From SZUA-309 sp965215995 (GTDB taxonomy: Bacteria; Pseudomonadota; Gammaproteobacteria; Pseudomonadales; Azotimanducaceae), in NCBI GenBank assembly GCA_965215995.1, contig OZ244128.1, positions 372,001 to 436,000 of the forward strand: a stretch of 64,000 nt of DNA, read 5' to 3'. The notes under the pieces were generated by a model. It saw only the letters and a program-made list of their open reading frames with translations, made no database searches and had not been told where the DNA came from. The first letter of the stretch is position 1, and each line of letters opens with the position of its first letter. Shown piece after piece: positions 42,962 to 51,544 of the stretch. Both the position numbers and the translations under genes were made by a program.

Positions 42962-42974
42962 TGACACCCTGTCA
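42962..42974. promoter_or_regulatory. Short inverted repeat upstream of the TetR gene, candidate operator
   Basis: TGACA and TGTCA arms flank CCC, 17 bp before the preferred TetR start (42991), in the region shared with the divergent kinase-like gene. The arms are short (5 bp) so chance occurrence is possible. Its location supports the shorter TetR start, since the longer one at 42934 would put the repeat inside the coding sequence. Confidence 0.4.
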
Positions 42975-42990
42975 CCTCAATCGATCAACG

Positions 42991-43647
42991 ATGCCTACCT
43001 CCAGCCGTTCGCGCACCCGACGCGCCGTTTCAGCCAAAGATAAGTCAGCACGCCGTGCGGCCATCCTTACCGCGGCGGACGCGCACTTCCGGGCAGTCGG
43101 TTTCGAGAAGTTCTCGATGGAGGTTCTTTCCAGGGAACTGGAAGTGGCCCGTGGGACGCTATACCGCTACTTCAGCACCCGTGAAGAGCTGCTGTTGAGC
43201 CTCTATCTGCACCAGCAGGAGCAGTTTGTCGAAAATCTGATTGAAGCCGCTGGCGACGGCATCGGTGATCGTGACTTCCTGCAGGCCTGGTACGACCTGT
43301 CGCTGACAGATCCGACCCTGATTGCTCTGCGACTCCGCCTGACCAGCGTAATCGAGCACAACGTGGACCAACATGTTCTGCTGGAAACCAAGCTCGCCAT
43401 GACCGAATCCTTCGAACGGCTCTCCGCGAACCTGGCTCGTGCGCTGACCCTCCCGCAGCAGCAGACGGAGCACCTCATCATTGCTCTGCTCGCGCTTCTA
43501 TTAGGCGCGGTTCAAGCGGACGCTTCCCCGGCGATGGACTTCTCGAGCTTTCCGGCTGAAGCCCAGCGCATCATGTCCTGCTTTGCCAGCAGGGAAGTGT
43601 TCTTGAGCAACGGCGAGCTGATCCTTCGCGGCTTGCGCAGCGATTGA
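42991..43647 (+). CDS. TetR-family transcriptional regulator
   Basis: This protein has about 218 residues from the ATG at 42991 (MPTSSRSRTRRAVSAKDK); an ATG at 42934 is also open. The helix-turn-helix is FSMEVLSRELEVARGTLYRYFSTREELL, and the C-terminal part is a ligand-binding helical domain. It is divergent from the CHK-like kinase gene and ends 3 bp before the stop of the converging gene at 43651. Confidence 0.85.
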   Translation: MPTSSRSRTRRAVSAKDKSARRAAILTAADAHFRAVGFEKFSMEVLSRELEVARGTLYRYFSTREELLLSLYLHQQEQFVENLIEAAGDGIGDRDFLQAWYDLSLTDPTLIALRLRLTSVIEHNVDQHVLLETKLAMTESFERLSANLARALTLPQQQTEHLIIALLALLLGAVQADASPAMDFSSFPAEAQRIMSCFASREVFLSNGELILRGLRSD

Positions 43648-43650
43648 GAC

Positions 43651-44775
43651 TCAGCTCGCACCATCCAGCAGATCCTGGAAGCCCGCCGGGGCATAGGGGC
43701 CGATCACGATCTGCTCGAGCACGCCGATGCCCGTTCGCTCCCCATCGCTCGCTGTCATCACCTGCTGCACGTGGACGTTCTCCGGAGCCAGCAGATCAAG
43801 CTCCGCAGGATCGAAAGACTCGTGCCCCGTCGCCAACTCACCCTGCCACGCCCCCTGCTTCCAGACCGGGTGGCCATAGCCAAGCCCTTTGAACTGGAAC
43901 CTGAGCGTGGGCTCCAGACAGATGGTCCGCTTAGCGCCGTCCAGCTCGATCAGATCGATCTCCGCATACCGGGCGAGTCGTGTGCCAGGATGGTATTCAA
44001 CCCGGTGCACGGCTCCGGCCTTCCGGTCGACCATTCCATCTTCCACGCCCGGCACATCGGCCTCGCTGGCATACAGTGGCGCCGTGAGCCCTTCGCGAAC
44101 CAGTGCTTCGCCGCGCGAACCATCGAAGAAGATGGCATGGGAGATGTGGTCTTCCCAGAACAAGGGTGCCCACAGAAAGAAGAATCCCCCGACGGGTTGC
44201 GGTGCGCCATCGCGAACCGGTTCGCCCACACCACGCACCCCCCAGGAACGGTCCTTGGTGGCGTGGCAGACGTCAGGGTCGACCTTGATCTCACCTTCCG
44301 GCGTTGCGATGGTGCCTTCCCAGCGCCCGAACTGGTCGAACCGGGTGGCATCCATGACTCGCTGCGCACCGCGCCAGAGCGTCTGCCGTCCTTCCTGGAT
44401 GGCTGCCGTTCTCGCGCTGAAGGTGACATCACAGGCCAGACCACTTTCGTTCTCTTCCAGAATTACCCGGGATCGCCGCATGGGCTCGATCACCTCGATG
44501 CGAAGTGGACCCACGCTCATATCCGTTCGCTCATCCGGTGCTCGCCGTGAACCGTAGAAGCAGTGTTGCAGCCCACCGGGGCGCACCACACTGAACGCAG
44601 CATCCTGCACCGAGCGGTGCGGGTATACGGCCATACCGAGCCCGAAGTAGTAACTCGAGTCAACGGCGTAGCCGTTGAACCAGGTACGGTCGTAGACGTT
44701 CCGGTCACTGGTTGCCGCCTGAGCCAGCGGTTCCGGGGTCTGATGGACCGGAAAGTCATCCAGTTTGTTCAGCAT
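43651..44775 (-). CDS. Conserved protein of unknown function, possible beta-barrel (DUF7064/7065-like)
   Basis: This 374-residue protein has a GGAGGAGTGAGAG ribosome-binding site and no signal peptide. Features include the early NVYDRTWFNGYAVDSSYYFG, a central RVILEENESGLACDVTFSAR, and KDRSWGVRGVGEPV with a conserved-looking tryptophan, followed by a FFFLWAPLFWED segment. The pattern of alternating strands recalls large lipocalin-like/CrtC-like barrels that handle hydrophobic molecules, and I have an impression of the DUF7064/DUF7065 group. The function is unknown. It is downstream of and probably co-transcribed with the GNAT-like gene (24-bp gap). Confidence 0.7.
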   Translation of the reverse strand: MLNKLDDFPVHQTPEPLAQAATSDRNVYDRTWFNGYAVDSSYYFGLGMAVYPHRSVQDAAFSVVRPGGLQHCFYGSRRAPDERTDMSVGPLRIEVIEPMRRSRVILEENESGLACDVTFSARTAAIQEGRQTLWRGAQRVMDATRFDQFGRWEGTIATPEGEIKVDPDVCHATKDRSWGVRGVGEPVRDGAPQPVGGFFFLWAPLFWEDHISHAIFFDGSRGEALVREGLTAPLYASEADVPGVEDGMVDRKAGAVHRVEYHPGTRLARYAEIDLIELDGAKRTICLEPTLRFQFKGLGYGHPVWKQGAWQGELATGHESFDPAELDLLAPENVHVQQVMTASDGERTGIGVLEQIVIGPYAPAGFQDLLDGAS

Positions 44776-44799
44776 CTCTCACTCCTCCTGTTGGATTTA

Positions 44800-45456
44800 T
44801 CAACGTGTCATCGCATTCTCATGAACATGGGAATCACTCCGGTCGACAGCAATCCAGGCGCGTGCGCCGGGCGTCGAGAAGGTCCAACTCGCCGCACCCC
44901 AACTGGCATGCACGGACCAACCAACCTGCCGATAGAGCGGATCGCGTTTGATAGACGCCCAGGAGGCCAGATTGGTCCGGTTGATGTAAGCAATGCCCCG
45001 TGGAGTGCCGTCGGTCAGCGACAGCGTATCCAAATACGTTCGCATCTGCTCGAATAGCCGCAGACCCCGCGCTTCAGGGTGAATCCAGGTTTTGAATCCG
45101 TAGAAGGTATTCGGTTGCGTCAATCGCATCCGCATACCGGGCATGAACTCGAGGGCACCCTGCGTGCGCCAGGTAAATCCGAGCAACTGATTCTGTCTGC
45201 GAACGACCAGACAGGTGTCTCCCTGAGCCGTTGCCTTTTCAACGAACGCACTGCTGACCATCGAGTGATCGTCGGCAAGCTCTTTCATACCGGCCTCATC
45301 CAGCACCTCGAATTCGAAGCCTTCTGATGGTTCAGGAAAACGCGTCTGCTCAGGATCAATCTCTCGCAGGCATATGCGCCAGAGGTGGACGTGTCCGTAA
45401 CGCCCCACGCGTACCCAGAAAGCCTTGGAAAAGCGCTTGAGCCAAGCTATCGCCAT
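44800..45456 (-). CDS. GNAT-like N-acetyltransferase domain protein
   Basis: This 218-residue protein has an acetyltransferase-like strand-helix order. CLVVRRQNQLLGFTWRTQG is followed by TWIHPEARGLRLFEQMRTYL, which matches the usual 'HPeyRGrGi' acetyl-CoA loop only in part, and then GIAYINRTNLASWASIKRDP as the late helix. The N-terminus (MAIAWLKRFSKAFWVRVGR) is basic and amphipathic. The glycine-rich pyrophosphate loop is poor, so activity is uncertain. It is divergent from the HSD17B4-like SDR gene across a perfect palindrome. Confidence 0.65.
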   Translation of the reverse strand: MAIAWLKRFSKAFWVRVGRYGHVHLWRICLREIDPEQTRFPEPSEGFEFEVLDEAGMKELADDHSMVSSAFVEKATAQGDTCLVVRRQNQLLGFTWRTQGALEFMPGMRMRLTQPNTFYGFKTWIHPEARGLRLFEQMRTYLDTLSLTDGTPRGIAYINRTNLASWASIKRDPLYRQVGWSVHASWGAASWTFSTPGARAWIAVDRSDSHVHENAMTR

Positions 45457-45483
45457 TTTGTTGCGCAGGCCTGTCGGGGAAAT

Positions 45484-45497
45484 TGAATCCGGATTCA
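45484..45497. promoter_or_regulatory. Perfect 14-bp palindrome in the divergent GNAT/SDR promoter region
   Basis: TGAATCCGGATTCA is self-complementary. It lies 77 bp upstream of the SDR start and 28 bp upstream of the GNAT-like start, in an AT-richer stretch. The half-site GAATC also occurs around the inverted repeat near 19600, hinting that one regulator might see both regions, but this is speculative. Confidence 0.55.
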
Positions 45498-45560
45498 GTA
45501 TATTCTAGTCTGACCGGCTCCATTTTATTACCTGCGACCGATGAAGGGGACACGAGAGAA

Positions 45561-46463
45561 ATGAGCGAGTTCAAAGATAAAGTAGTTGTGATAACGGGTG
45601 CCGGCGGCGGTCTCGGCAAAGCCCATGCCCTGGAGTTCGCCAAGCGTGGCGCCAAGGTGGTGGTGAACGATCTGGGCGGCGCCGGGGATGGCACCGGCTC
45701 TTCCGACATGGCTGACGCAGTGGTTGAGGAGATCAAGGCTGCTGGCGGTGCGGCCATCGCCAACAAGGCAAGCGTATCCGACAAGGCGGGCGCCAAATCC
45801 ATCATTGATGACGCCGTTGCTGAATTCGGCACCGTCGACATCCTGGTCAACAACGCCGGCATTCTGCGCGACAAGAGCTTCAAGAACATGGACCTGGCCG
45901 ACTGGGACATCGTCATGGACGTGCACCTGAACGGCACCGCCTATGTCACCCATGCTGCCTGGCCGATCATGTATGAGAAGAACTATGGTCGGATCGTGAT
46001 GACCTCCTCCACCTCGGGTGTTTACGGCAACTTCGGTCAGGCCAACTACGGCGCAGCGAAGATGGGCATGCTCGGCCTGATGAACGTGCTGTCCAAAGAA
46101 GGCGCCGCGAAAAACGTGCGTGTGAACTGCCTCGCACCCGCGGCTGAAACCCGCCTCATCGGCACCATCCCCGGCCGGGAAGTCAATCCGGACAACCCGG
46201 ACCCGTCCAGACACCCGCGTCTCGTCACCCCGGCCGTGCTGCTGATGTGCTCCGAAGATGCCCCGAACGGTGTCACCATTCAGGCCGGCAACGGTCGCTT
46301 CTCCTGTGCAGCTGTGTTCAACAACGACGACATCGAACTTGGCTCGGAAGTGACCTATGAGGACCTGCTGGACCACAAGGACGATCTTCTCGACATGACT
46401 GCTGCCAGCGAAGGCTGGACCTGGATGAAGAAGATGATGGCGGAGCGGCAGAACAAGTCCTGA
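45561..46463 (+). CDS. SDR of the HSD17B4/peroxisomal multifunctional enzyme type
   Basis: This 300-residue protein starts at the ATG at 45561 (MSEFKDKVVVITGAGGGLGK). Diagnostic segments of the multifunctional-enzyme-type (3R)-hydroxyacyl-CoA dehydrogenase are KVVVNDLGGAGDGTG, NNAGILRDKSFKNM and the catalytic YGAAK, followed by NCLAPAAETRL. It would oxidise (3R)-hydroxyacyl-CoA, the product of the MaoC hydratase encoded at 19673; together they reproduce the eukaryotic MFE-2 chemistry as separate proteins. A hairpin follows the stop. Confidence 0.92.
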   Translation: MSEFKDKVVVITGAGGGLGKAHALEFAKRGAKVVVNDLGGAGDGTGSSDMADAVVEEIKAAGGAAIANKASVSDKAGAKSIIDDAVAEFGTVDILVNNAGILRDKSFKNMDLADWDIVMDVHLNGTAYVTHAAWPIMYEKNYGRIVMTSSTSGVYGNFGQANYGAAKMGMLGLMNVLSKEGAAKNVRVNCLAPAAETRLIGTIPGREVNPDNPDPSRHPRLVTPAVLLMCSEDAPNGVTIQAGNGRFSCAAVFNNDDIELGSEVTYEDLLDHKDDLLDMTAASEGWTWMKKMMAERQNKS

Positions 46464-46485
46464 GCGGAGATAGAAAGCAGACGAA

Positions 46486-46509
46486 GCCGCGCTGCTAAGG
46501 TAGCGCGGC
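46486..46509. terminator. Bidirectional hairpin between SDR and GNAT genes
   Basis: Perfect 8-bp arms GCCGCGCT (46486-46493) and AGCGCGGC (46502-46509) enclose an 8-nt loop, located in the 47-bp gap between convergent genes and ending just before the GNAT stop. There is no T-run, but the stem is strong and position fits termination of both transcripts. Confidence 0.65.
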
Positions 46510-46510
46510 G

Positions 46511-47470
46511 CTAACCATCGTCCAGACACACCTTCAGGATGCGCCGGGCAGTTTCATTCTCGAGCACCGGTTCGAGATCTGTCGTCGATTCATCGAGCTT
46601 CTGCAGTCGCAGCACATCGCCGGCCCTGAATCCCGGCAACCATCCGCAGAAAAGGAATCCCTGCCTGCGTGCCGCCTCGACACCCTCCGCCACGGCCGGG
46701 TCGGCCAGGCTGAAGTCAATCTGCCGGCATGGCGCCTGGCTGCGCCCGAGCAAATCGATCGCGTCCAGCGACGATTGACCCACCGACCGGACATCGAGAC
46801 GCGCGAGACCGCGCTTAACATACCGCCGAACGCTGCACTGCCCAGCACCACTGCTCCGAGCGTCTGAGATCTGCCAGCGACGGGGCAATCCCGTTGGTAA
46901 TGCCAGGTCAGGCACAAGATCCGCATAGGCTGCCGGCACAAAACCTTCGAAGGGCGCTCCGGCGGTATAGGGCTCGTAGACTATGGTGGCCGCCTGGCGT
47001 TTTGGCGTCGACGCTCTGTCATTCGCGACCTTGCCGTGTGTTTCCGCGGGGATGTAGCCAAGCATAAGGCCCGTCTCGAATCCCGCCTTCACCGACTGCC
47101 GCTGCATGATGTGGTGATCTGTGGTTGGGTAGTGCAGAAATCCCTGGTAGCCCAGCTCACGGCACCAGGTGGACAACTCAGCGCCAACCTGCCAGGCCAG
47201 ACCGCCCCCGCGAGCAGCCGGATCCACCACCGTATTGCCCAGCTCGACTACGCTTGCAGCCGGATGCACCGACATGGCCATATGTCCGAGCACCAGACCT
47301 TCTGAGTCCACGGCACCCACGCAGCCTACCCTGCCCTCGCGCATGGCCTCTGCCAACCCGGCCGGATCGTAAAAAAGCTCGTTGGCGTAGCTGTCGCCGT
47401 AGACCCGCTGGAAGCAGCCGACGACCGCCTCCGCATCCTCCGGGCCCAGCCTGCGTACGGTCAGCGTCAT
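46511..47470 (-). CDS. GNAT-family N-acetyltransferase
   Basis: This 319-residue protein has an N-terminal GNAT domain: MTLTVRRLGPEDAEAVVGCF, then LVLGHMAMSVHPAASVVELG, and NTVVDPAARGGGLAWQVGAEL as the acetyl-CoA loop. The C-terminal 150 residues are a second region, possibly a degenerate GNAT or an accessory domain (FCGWLPGFRAGDVLRLQ resembles the end of GNAT-like folds). It follows the GST gene by 45 bp on the same strand, so the two may be co-transcribed. Substrate unknown. Confidence 0.8.
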   Translation of the reverse strand: MTLTVRRLGPEDAEAVVGCFQRVYGDSYANELFYDPAGLAEAMREGRVGCVGAVDSEGLVLGHMAMSVHPAASVVELGNTVVDPAARGGGLAWQVGAELSTWCRELGYQGFLHYPTTDHHIMQRQSVKAGFETGLMLGYIPAETHGKVANDRASTPKRQAATIVYEPYTAGAPFEGFVPAAYADLVPDLALPTGLPRRWQISDARSSGAGQCSVRRYVKRGLARLDVRSVGQSSLDAIDLLGRSQAPCRQIDFSLADPAVAEGVEAARRQGFLFCGWLPGFRAGDVLRLQKLDESTTDLEPVLENETARRILKVCLDDG

Positions 47471-47515
47471 CTCCTACGCAGCCTTGATCCTCAACTGATC
47501 CCTTCCCGCGATCGA

Positions 47516-48124
47516 TCAGGTTGCGAACGCCTCCGCGCAGGCGGGTCGGGCCAGCAGACGCTCCACATAGGCGGCCAGATTCGGCATGTCTTCGCCGATC
47601 AGCCCCATGCGGTTGCTCATGATGCAGGCATGGCCGAGCATGATGTCCGCGGCGGAGAACTCACCAGCCAGATATTCCTTCCCCTCCAACGCTTCATCGA
47701 TGGGCTTGAGTGCCCGGCCCAGTAGTTTCTGTGCCTGCGCCAGCACCGTTTCGTCGCGACGGTCTGGCGGCAGCAGCATGGTCTGCACGACGATGGTGTT
47801 GATCGGCGGCATCACCATGCCTTCGCAGTAATGAAACCACTGCAGGTAGGCCGGATACTCGGGCGAGTCCACATCGGGCTTGAGCTTGCCCGGCGCATGG
47901 CGGGCCAGCACGTACTCGATGATGGCGCCGGACTCGAAGATGCGTACATCGTCGTCGTCCAGAACCGGGACGCGGCCGAGAGGATGGCGCGCCCTGTGCG
48001 CGTCGGATTTGAGATCTTCCGGATGAAAGCGCATGGCGTTCAGCTCAAATGGCATATCGAGTTCCTTGAACAGCCAAACGATCCGGCCGGCACGGCTGTT
48101 GGGCGCATGGTGCAAAGTGAGCAT
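47516..48124 (-). CDS. Glutathione S-transferase family protein
   Basis: The start is the ATG at 48124 (GGGGAGA ribosome-binding site), giving 202 residues. It has a thioredoxin-fold N-terminus (MLTLHHAPNSRAGRIVWLFKEL), a cis-Pro region (LGRVPVLDDDDVRIFESGAIIEY) with the SGA/SAI glutathione-contact motif, and a helical C-terminal domain with LAGEFSAADIMLGHACI. It is a soluble detoxification or isomerisation enzyme. It is followed by the GNAT gene and divergent from the lipoprotein hydrolase gene. Confidence 0.88.
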   Translation of the reverse strand: MLTLHHAPNSRAGRIVWLFKELDMPFELNAMRFHPEDLKSDAHRARHPLGRVPVLDDDDVRIFESGAIIEYVLARHAPGKLKPDVDSPEYPAYLQWFHYCEGMVMPPINTIVVQTMLLPPDRRDETVLAQAQKLLGRALKPIDEALEGKEYLAGEFSAADIMLGHACIMSNRMGLIGEDMPNLAAYVERLLARPACAEAFAT

Positions 48125-48193
48125 TGGAATCTCCCCAGGTAGGTTGAGCCGACTACAATAAGCCAATCACCAGCCTCCGGATAGCTCAGCAAC

Positions 48194-49486
48194 GTGAAAC
48201 CCAGCCGCCTTGCCTCCCTGCTGCTGTTGTTTTTACTCGGCGGTTGCCAGTCCCAACTCATGCTCATGCCAACCCCGGAAGTACTGAAGGATGAGCGGTT
48301 CAATCTGTTCGAAGCCAACCCGGCGCCGTTGACCAGCAACGAGATCGCCACCCTCTACGTCACCACCAGGGTGCCGGACGAAAACCGCAGCGACTTCTTC
48401 AAAGGTCAGCCCGATCAGCGACTGCACTTTGGCTACGCCGAGCTCCGTATCGGCGAAGAAGATCTGAACCTGTTCGAGCTGATCAGCCAGTCGACCACCG
48501 GGGAGCGCAAGGAGAAGTTCGCTTGGAGCCTGCTCGAAGCGCCGATCCTCTCCTCCACCGCCAGACCCTCCGGAGCAACCCTGGGCCCGACCCTGCCGGA
48601 AGCCATGGCCGATGCCGTTGCCGCCCTGAATGACTACATAGACGAGAACCCGATCAAGGAACTGACCCTGTACGCCCACGGCGCGAACAACACCTTCTAC
48701 TGGTCCGTGGCCCAGGGCGCTCAGTTTCAGTACTTCACCGGTGACAACGCCATGGTGCTCACGTTCGCCTGGCCCTCGCCGGGCAGCATCTGGGGCTACG
48801 GCAAAGACAAGCGCCGGGCGGACGCGGCGGCGACGGATCTCGCCTATCTGATCGAGCTGCTGGCCCATCATTCCACCGCCTCCCGAATCAACCTGATCGC
48901 CTACAGTGCCGGTGGTCGTGTGGTCGGCGGCGCGCTCGAGCAACTGGCTGAGCGCTATCAGGACTGGGCGTCTCTGAAGATCGGGCACGTGTATCTGACC
49001 CAATCAGATCAGCCTCTGGCGGACTTTGTAGACGCACTGCCAAAGTTCTTTCCGCTCCTCGAAGGCCTGACGGTAACCGCGGCGGCGGGCGATCCGGTGC
49101 TCGGCATGGCGAAAATCACCGACCGGAAGCTACGCCTCGGTGCCACGGGTGAAGGAGACGGCATCAACCTCGGGCTCAGCGACGAGCACTACCAGCAGCT
49201 GGTGGACATCATGAACTCGGAGAAAATGGTGTTCATCGATCTGCTCAACGTGCCCGCCACCGAGTATCGCTTCACCCACGGCGCCTGGTACGACAGCTCC
49301 TGGGTGAGCACCGACGTGATGGTGACGCTGCTGGGTGGGCTGACGGCCGATGAGCGAGGTCTGGAGCCGCGAGTCGTGAACGATGTACGGATATGGGTTT
49401 TTCCCGACGACTACGTGGAGCGGGTGAAGGAGAACATCATCGCCCGGTCGGGGGAGAACAGGCAGGTGGCAGTGCCAGATTCATGA
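48194..49486 (+). CDS. Lipoprotein alpha/beta hydrolase (DUF900-type esterase/lipase)
   Basis: This 430-residue protein with a GTG start has a lipobox LLGGC (Cys18), so it is probably anchored to the outer membrane facing the periplasm. The hydrolase part includes LTLYAHGANNTFYW as the oxyanion region, VLTFAWPSPGSIWGY, and the nucleophile elbow AYSAGG with Ser238. This is the DUF900 group of secreted esterase-like proteins. Its 3' end overlaps the convergent hydrolase gene by 50 bp. Confidence 0.85.
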   Translation: MKPSRLASLLLLFLLGGCQSQLMLMPTPEVLKDERFNLFEANPAPLTSNEIATLYVTTRVPDENRSDFFKGQPDQRLHFGYAELRIGEEDLNLFELISQSTTGERKEKFAWSLLEAPILSSTARPSGATLGPTLPEAMADAVAALNDYIDENPIKELTLYAHGANNTFYWSVAQGAQFQYFTGDNAMVLTFAWPSPGSIWGYGKDKRRADAAATDLAYLIELLAHHSTASRINLIAYSAGGRVVGGALEQLAERYQDWASLKIGHVYLTQSDQPLADFVDALPKFFPLLEGLTVTAAAGDPVLGMAKITDRKLRLGATGEGDGINLGLSDEHYQQLVDIMNSEKMVFIDLLNVPATEYRFTHGAWYDSSWVSTDVMVTLLGGLTADERGLEPRVVNDVRIWVFPDDYVERVKENIIARSGENRQVAVPDS

Positions 49487-50939
49487 AGCGGCCAATCTCT
49501 CCGAGCTGATACTCGAAGATCGGGTTGAACGTCTGCCGCAGGAAACCGGCGGCAGAAACCCTGAGCGCACCGCCTTCGCCGCGCAACACGACGTTGCCGA
49601 GCTGAATGCGATCGACTCTGTCTTCTGCGGCAGCGCCACCATAGAGCGAATCGTCCGGCGGAAACGTCGGGGCGATGTGCGACAGAGAGTAGGATCCGGC
49701 TGGCCAGAGCGCGTCGAGCTCACAGCTTTCCCCGGCACGTCCCGGGCCGGCGCCGGTTTTCGCCAGCACGGACCTCGCGCTCTCCACCGTGTTGCTGACC
49801 ACCGTGAACTCGTAACCGCGGCTGCTTCGCGACAACAGCTCATCCAATATGGATCGCGGATCCTGTGTGAGCAACGGCTCGACTTCCGTGCTGCGATTGA
49901 AATCGTAGACCACCAGAGCGTGATCAGGTCCCTCAGCACGTCGCGGCAGCCGGTCATAGAGCACTTCAATCACTGCCGGTGCTTCGATGGTGGTGTCCGC
50001 CACCGATTGGAAACTCAATACGGGTGGCAGCCCGGCAAGCCGGCCGGCTCCTGCGGCGGCCGCAAGCCTCGCGTCCACGTGCCTGGCCAGCCGCCAGACC
50101 TGCACTGCCGCGTTCAGGGGGAACGAACGATATTTGAACGGATCGTATTCGAGCTCAATACTGTTCCAGGCAACCTTCTCGAGCCCCAGCACACGACCGA
50201 GCCTGGCCTGCCACGGCGTAAGCGCCGCCAGCGGGGTGATCCCCATCGCAGGAGAGAACAGCACCAACCCATCGGGTAGCGGCACCTGGGAAGTGCCGTC
50301 CGGCTGCGCCATCGCTTCGAGTGACAGCTCTATCGCCAGCGGCCCACCGGTAGAGTAGCCGAACACGTAGAGCGGCTTGTCACGAACAACTTCGTCGACA
50401 TGCCTGGCTGCCAGCGCGACAGCACCATACATGTCCTCCCAGGTGGTGCGGGTGAGACTGGCAGGGGCGGTGCCATGGCCGGGGTAGCGGAGCCCGACAA
50501 CGTGAACCCCTTCCCCGTGCAGCCGTTCGGCAAGCGCCCGCAGGCTATATGGCGAATCGGACATCCCGTGCAGCATCAGCACACCGGCCACCGGATGGTC
50601 GTGCTCGAGCTCGTAGCTCCGATTCCAGTTCCGTTGCCAGCGCCCCGGCGAGGAGACTGATTCAGGTGCGTAGCGATTGATCACGTTTGCCGGATGGGCT
50701 GGCAGCAGCTCTGTCACCTCCGCGGCAAGCTCTGCAAATACCGCTTCTTCCAGAGCAAGGTAGTCCTGAAAGCTGGCCACCTCACTGTCCTGCTGATACT
50801 CGGAAGGCAGTTCGGCCCGGTGCCAGATGTCCAGGTCCTCACGGCTTTCCAGGTAGTAAAGCAGACCGGCAACCAGCGCCAGGGTCGCCCCAAACAAACC
50901 GTAAAGGAGGAAAAGCCCCAGTTGCCTGGCAAGCCGCAT
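49437..50939 (-). CDS. Membrane-anchored alpha/beta hydrolase (serine aminopeptidase/monoglyceride-lipase-like)
   Basis: This 500-residue protein has one N-terminal membrane segment (residues 7-30, LGLFLLYGLFGATLALVAGL). The hydrolase domain follows: VLMLHGMSDSPYSLRALAERL, VVGLRYPGHGTAP, and the nucleophile elbow FGYSTGG with Ser196. A DHALVVYDFNRSTE stretch and a late SLSHIAPTFPPDD segment (possible catalytic histidine) follow. It probably acts in the periplasm on lipid esters. Its stop lies 50 bp inside the convergent DUF900-type gene. Confidence 0.85.
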   Translation of the reverse strand: MRLARQLGLFLLYGLFGATLALVAGLLYYLESREDLDIWHRAELPSEYQQDSEVASFQDYLALEEAVFAELAAEVTELLPAHPANVINRYAPESVSSPGRWQRNWNRSYELEHDHPVAGVLMLHGMSDSPYSLRALAERLHGEGVHVVGLRYPGHGTAPASLTRTTWEDMYGAVALAARHVDEVVRDKPLYVFGYSTGGPLAIELSLEAMAQPDGTSQVPLPDGLVLFSPAMGITPLAALTPWQARLGRVLGLEKVAWNSIELEYDPFKYRSFPLNAAVQVWRLARHVDARLAAAAGAGRLAGLPPVLSFQSVADTTIEAPAVIEVLYDRLPRRAEGPDHALVVYDFNRSTEVEPLLTQDPRSILDELLSRSSRGYEFTVVSNTVESARSVLAKTGAGPGRAGESCELDALWPAGSYSLSHIAPTFPPDDSLYGGAAAEDRVDRIQLGNVVLRGEGGALRVSAAGFLRQTFNPIFEYQLGEIGRFMNLALPPACSPPTGR

Positions 50940-51020
50940 CGTCAGTATTCCCTGATGTGATCTCCGCCCGCCATCTTAGTATCCTCCGAAGGCTTCGAGA
51001 TAGGCTTCGATACAAGCAGC

Positions 51021-51542
51021 ATGCAGTCGGCGCAGAGCATAGCCAGGGCCCTCTACCGCATTGTCTTTCGCGGCGGGACACCGCAGCGTATCCAGTTTTC
51101 CACGACCGTGCTGTTCGGCGCCATCTGCACTACGCTTGCCACGATCGTGCTCAGCGGTCGGTTCTTCTTCGGCCTATCCGCCGTCGAGATCGGCCTGCTG
51201 CTGTTCACATTGCTGACCGGCCTCTACATTGGCAGTGCCCTGCTGACCCGCTCCGTCCCGAGAGCAAAATTGCGATCCAGCCTGCTGACGGTACTGCTGC
51301 TGCTTGGTTCGGCGGGCATCGTGTTCCTGCTTCTGATTCCGTTCCGTGAGCTGGATGCCAGAGTGGTGTTGATCTCGAGCGCTCTGGTTTGCCTGGCGGT
51401 GCTCAGCGGTACCACCAATACCCTCCAGTACGCGAAAGGTGGCAGTCGAGGCAACGCCGCGCTCTTAGCCGTTGCCTTTGCAGCAGTGCTCGGCGCCTTC
51501 TACGCCACCCTGCGCTGGCTGCTCGAGACAGTTTTTTCCTGA
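51021..51542 (+). CDS. Small integral membrane protein, unknown
   Basis: This 173-residue protein has four hydrophobic segments: STTVLFGAICTTLATIVLSG, IGLLLFTLLTGLYIGSALL, SLLTVLLLLGSAGIVFLLLI and VVLISSALVCLAVLSG, plus a final one near LLAVAFAAVLGAFYATL. No catalytic motif is seen. Its stop is 2 bp before the start of the M56-like membrane gene, so they are surely co-transcribed and probably form a complex. The first 20 residues are basic and may be cytoplasmic. Confidence 0.75.
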   Translation: MQSAQSIARALYRIVFRGGTPQRIQFSTTVLFGAICTTLATIVLSGRFFFGLSAVEIGLLLFTLLTGLYIGSALLTRSVPRAKLRSSLLTVLLLLGSAGIVFLLLIPFRELDARVVLISSALVCLAVLSGTTNTLQYAKGGSRGNAALLAVAFAAVLGAFYATLRWLLETVFS

Positions 51543-51544
51543 GC

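Noticed and set aside
42934..42990. ATG at 42934 as start of the TetR gene
   Set aside because: It would include a candidate operator repeat in the coding region, and the residues are not typical of a TetR N-terminus.
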